Part shown: positions 4,713 to 6,813 of the stretch, piece after piece | How the letters are laid out: each line of letters begins with the position of its first letter | Numbering within the stretch: position 1 is the first letter of the stretch | NCBI GenBank assembly: GCA_030044455.1 | Contig: JASHVU010000306.1 | Span: forward strand, 1 to 6,813 | Source: Acidobacteriaceae bacterium | GTDB lineage: Bacteria; Acidobacteriota; Terriglobia; Terriglobales; Acidobacteriaceae | Length of the DNA stretch: 6,813 nucleotides | Direction: 5' to 3' | Notes under the pieces: model-generated | Told to the model about the DNA's origin: nothing | The model's database searches: none | Seen by the model: the letters and a program-made list of their open reading frames with translations, nothing else | Translations under genes and position numbers: made by a program

Positions 4713-6813
4713 GTGGATGCGACGACCGAAAAGAAGAAAATTGGCAAGTACGAGATCACGGGCATCCTGGGCCGCGGCGGCATGGGGGTGGTGTACCGCG
4801 CCGAAGATAAGCGCATCGGCAGACTGGTAGCCATCAAGACCCTGACCGAGGGCTTTTCAGGCCAGCCGGAGATGCTGGAGCGGTTCTACCGCGAGGCCCA
4901 GGCCGGCATCCTGCAACATCCGAACATCGTCATTGTCTACGATCTGGGCGATGAAGACGGCGTGCCCTTCATCGTCATGGAGTTCGTCGAAGGCGAACCG
5001 CTCGACAAGCTGATCGGCTCAGGCCGGCAAATCTCCATTGTCGAAAAATTGAGCATCATCGAACAGGTTTGCGCGGCTCTGGGATACGCCCACCAGCGAG
5101 GCGTGGTTCATCGCGACATCAAGCCGGCCAATGTAATGGTTCAGCCCAATGGACACGCCAAGCTCGTGGACTTTGGCATCGCCCGGGTGCAGAGCTCCAA
5201 GGGGGAAAGCGGCCTCACCCGCACAGGGAATGTGATCGGCACAATCCACTACATCGCGCCGGAACGGCTCAAAGGCAGGCCCTTCGACGGACGCTCCGAT
5301 ATTTTCTCGACCGGCGTGATGCTCTACCTGCTTCTCACCGGACAACTGCCGTTCACCGGTGAAGACATGGCCGTGCTGCAGAAGCTGGTCAATGACCCGC
5401 ATCCTCCCCTCGGAACGTTTCTCACCAATTACCCTCCAGCGCTCGATGCCATCATTGATCGCGCTCTGGCCAAGGACCCGGACCAGCGCTATACAACCGC
5501 CGAGGAGTTCGCCAACGATCTGCACGCGGTGGGCGAAGAGCTCAAAAAAGGCCAGGTAGCCGGGTTGTTCAACGATGCAGAACGGCTGACCGCGGAGCAG
5601 CAGTTCGGGCGCGCGCGAGAGATTCTGCTGCAATTGGTAAGAATCGATCCGCAGCACACCGGGGCTAAGCAGCTGCTCGGCATCGTGCAACAGAACCTGG
5701 TCCAATTGCAGCGCGCCGAGCAGGTGCGGCAGTTGATTGCCGAGGCTGAAGAGGCGGCAGCTTCGTCGCGCTTTGCTGAAGCCCTTAACTCTCTCGATCA
5801 GGCGATTGCGCTCGACCCTGCCAACGCGCAGCTCAAGACCCGGTTTGAAGCGATCAGGGAAGAGAAGCGCCGCTACGATGAAATCGGCAGCCTGGTGAGG
5901 CAGGCCGACACGCTGCGGGAGCGCGGCGATCTGTCCGGAGCGCTGAATGCAGTGGAAAAGGCGCTTCAGTTAAATCAGCAAGACACCAAGATCCGCACGC
6001 TGCACGCCGAAATTTCGCGCCAAGTGAAGCTGGCCGCGCAGCAGAACCAGATTCGCGAGTTGATGGGCAACGCGCGCGTTGAACTTTCATCGCGCCGGTT
6101 CACAGCGGCCATTGAAATCCTGCGCGAAGTCGGCAAGCTCGATCCTTCGCTGCCTGAGATGGAGGCCCTGCTCCAGACGGCGATGGCCGGCCAGGAACAG
6201 GAGCGCCGCCGCAAACTGCTCGATCAGATTGAGGCGGAGATCGAACGATGCCTGGCAGCCGAGGAATACGACCGGGCCACCGAGCTTGCGGATCGTGCAG
6301 TGGAACAACTACCCAGCGAGGCATCGCTGCTGCAGTTGAAGACGCGCGTCGCGCTCCTGACGCGCCAGTTCCGCACCCGGAAACTCGTGGATTCGACCAC
6401 GGCGAAAGCTCAGGAAGCATTCGTTCAGTCTCCCGGTGAGGCGCTGCTGATAGTGCAGAAGGCGCTGCAGGAGCTGCCCGGCGAAGAGCGGCTCCTGGCG
6501 CTTGAGGACTCGCTGCGGCAAAGACTCAAGGCGCGCGAAAAGGAGGAAGTCCGCGGACGGTATCTGCGCGAGGCGCAAGACGCAATCGGTCGAAGTCAGT
6601 TCGAAAAGGCGGTCGAGATTCTGGAGTCGTACCAGCTCGAGTTTGCCGACGCGGCTGGCGTGGGCGAACTGCTGGAATCTGCCCGCAAGGAACTCGCACA
6701 ACAAAAGCGGCGCACCCGAATCGCTGCCACGGTCTCGCAGGCCCGCGAGCTATTACTCAGCGAGCAATTCGACCAGGCCATTCATCTTCTCGAGCCCGCC
6801 GTAGCCGAAACCT
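4713..6813 (+). CDS. PknB-type Ser/Thr protein kinase with a C-terminal TPR-like repeat tail; 3' truncated by window
   Basis: The frame is open from GTG 4713 to the window end (700 complete codons, no stop), so the C-terminus is outside. The kinase domain spans about residues 13-275 with every catalytic element present: glycine loop GRGGMGVVY (20-28), VAIK with Lys42, helix-C Glu61, HRDIKPAN (133-140, catalytic Asp135), DFG (153-155), an activation loop with TRTG (Thr169, Thr171) as likely autophosphorylation sites, GTIHYIAPE (176-184), SDIF (Asp196) and DQRY (Arg259). HRD marks an RD kinase activated by loop phosphorylation. From about 285 on, the protein is helical and built of at least eight TPR-type units with a 56-residue period. 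No membrane helix, FHA or vWA domain is seen in the visible part, unlike classical PpkA. The start is GTG (then DATTEKKKIGKYEI); no in-frame ATG lies upstream and the first in-frame ATG downstream falls in the glycine loop. The ribosome site before 4713 is weak. T6SS regulation is plausible from the nearby tssM and PP2C genes but unproven. Confidence 0.93.
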   Translation, partial: MDATTEKKKIGKYEITGILGRGGMGVVYRAEDKRIGRLVAIKTLTEGFSGQPEMLERFYREAQAGILQHPNIVIVYDLGDEDGVPFIVMEFVEGEPLDKLIGSGRQISIVEKLSIIEQVCAALGYAHQRGVVHRDIKPANVMVQPNGHAKLVDFGIARVQSSKGESGLTRTGNVIGTIHYIAPERLKGRPFDGRSDIFSTGVMLYLLLTGQLPFTGEDMAVLQKLVNDPHPPLGTFLTNYPPALDAIIDRALAKDPDQRYTTAEEFANDLHAVGEELKKGQVAGLFNDAERLTAEQQFGRAREILLQLVRIDPQHTGAKQLLGIVQQNLVQLQRAEQVRQLIAEAEEAAASSRFAEALNSLDQAIALDPANAQLKTRFEAIREEKRRYDEIGSLVRQADTLRERGDLSGALNAVEKALQLNQQDTKIRTLHAEISRQVKLAAQQNQIRELMGNARVELSSRRFTAAIEILREVGKLDPSLPEMEALLQTAMAGQEQERRRKLLDQIEAEIERCLAAEEYDRATELADRAVEQLPSEASLLQLKTRVALLTRQFRTRKLVDSTTAKAQEAFVQSPGEALLIVQKALQELPGEERLLALEDSLRQRLKAREKEEVRGRYLREAQDAIGRSQFEKAVEILESYQLEFADAAGVGELLESARKELAQQKRRTRIAATVSQARELLLSEQFDQAIHLLEPAVAET
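5565..6813 (+). repeat. Eight tandem ~168-nt units coding 56-residue TPR-plus-helix repeats in the kinase
   Basis: Aligning the kinase tail on its conserved aromatic or hydrophobic position gives F298, F354, L407, F463, Y519, P574, F630 and F686, with spacings of 56, 53, 56, 56, 55, 56 and 56 residues. An Ala three residues later is invariant (301, 357, 410, 466, 522, 577, 633, 689). A Pro at +15 occurs in five of seven complete units (313, 369, 478, 534, 589), and a small residue, usually Ala, sits at -9. These equal TPR positions 17, 20, 32 and 8. Each unit is thus a 34-residue TPR followed by about 22 further residues, Gln/Arg/Glu-rich and likely helical. The last unit is cut by the window end. 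The repeats are diverged at DNA level and are not simple duplications. TPR arrays generally bind protein partners or oligomerise. Confidence 0.8.

Noticed and set aside
5019..5705. 228-codon open frame antisense to the kinase domain
   Set aside because: It lies wholly opposite a kinase domain with every catalytic motif intact, shows no recognisable domain, and is explained by GC-rich codon use leaving the complementary frame open.

Overview
The window is GC-rich, densely coded DNA. It holds the end of a type VI secretion system (T6SS) locus followed by a Ser/Thr phosphorylation module. The gene families are ones I associate with Acidobacteriota or a similar soil or environmental bacterium: a diverged TssM, a Stp/PppA-type PP2C phosphatase, and a PknB-type kinase with a long TPR tail. 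That assignment rests on protein style only and is tentative, because no marker gene is present.

Layout: (1) 1-2543, plus strand: the C-terminal part of TssM (IcmF), entering from upstream, with its last membrane helix and the whole periplasmic region. (2) 2537-3424, minus strand: a complete PP2C-family protein phosphatase, convergent with tssM and overlapping it by 7 bp. (3) 3425-3591: a 167-bp spacer holding the phosphatase ribosome binding site and no convincing terminator. (4) 3592-4380, minus strand: a YkgJ-type CX3CX2CC cysteine-cluster protein. (5) 4381-4712: a 332-bp divergent intergenic region with a -10-like box, a 9+9 bp perfect inverted repeat and a short direct repeat. (6) 4713-6813, plus strand: a PknB-type Ser/Thr kinase that runs off the window. 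Its catalytic domain is followed by at least eight TPR-type units.

How the parts may work together: T6SS loci in several bacteria carry a kinase/phosphatase pair (PpkA/PppA) that switches assembly by threonine phosphorylation. TssM, a PP2C phosphatase and a PknB-like kinase within about 7 kb fit that scheme. However, the kinase lacks the usual PpkA layout in the visible part, and the cysteine-cluster protein between them has no known place in the scheme. The functional link is therefore inference from proximity. The most distinctive sequence feature is the regular 56-residue (168-nt) period of the kinase tail: each unit has the 34-residue TPR signature plus about 22 extra, probably helical, residues.
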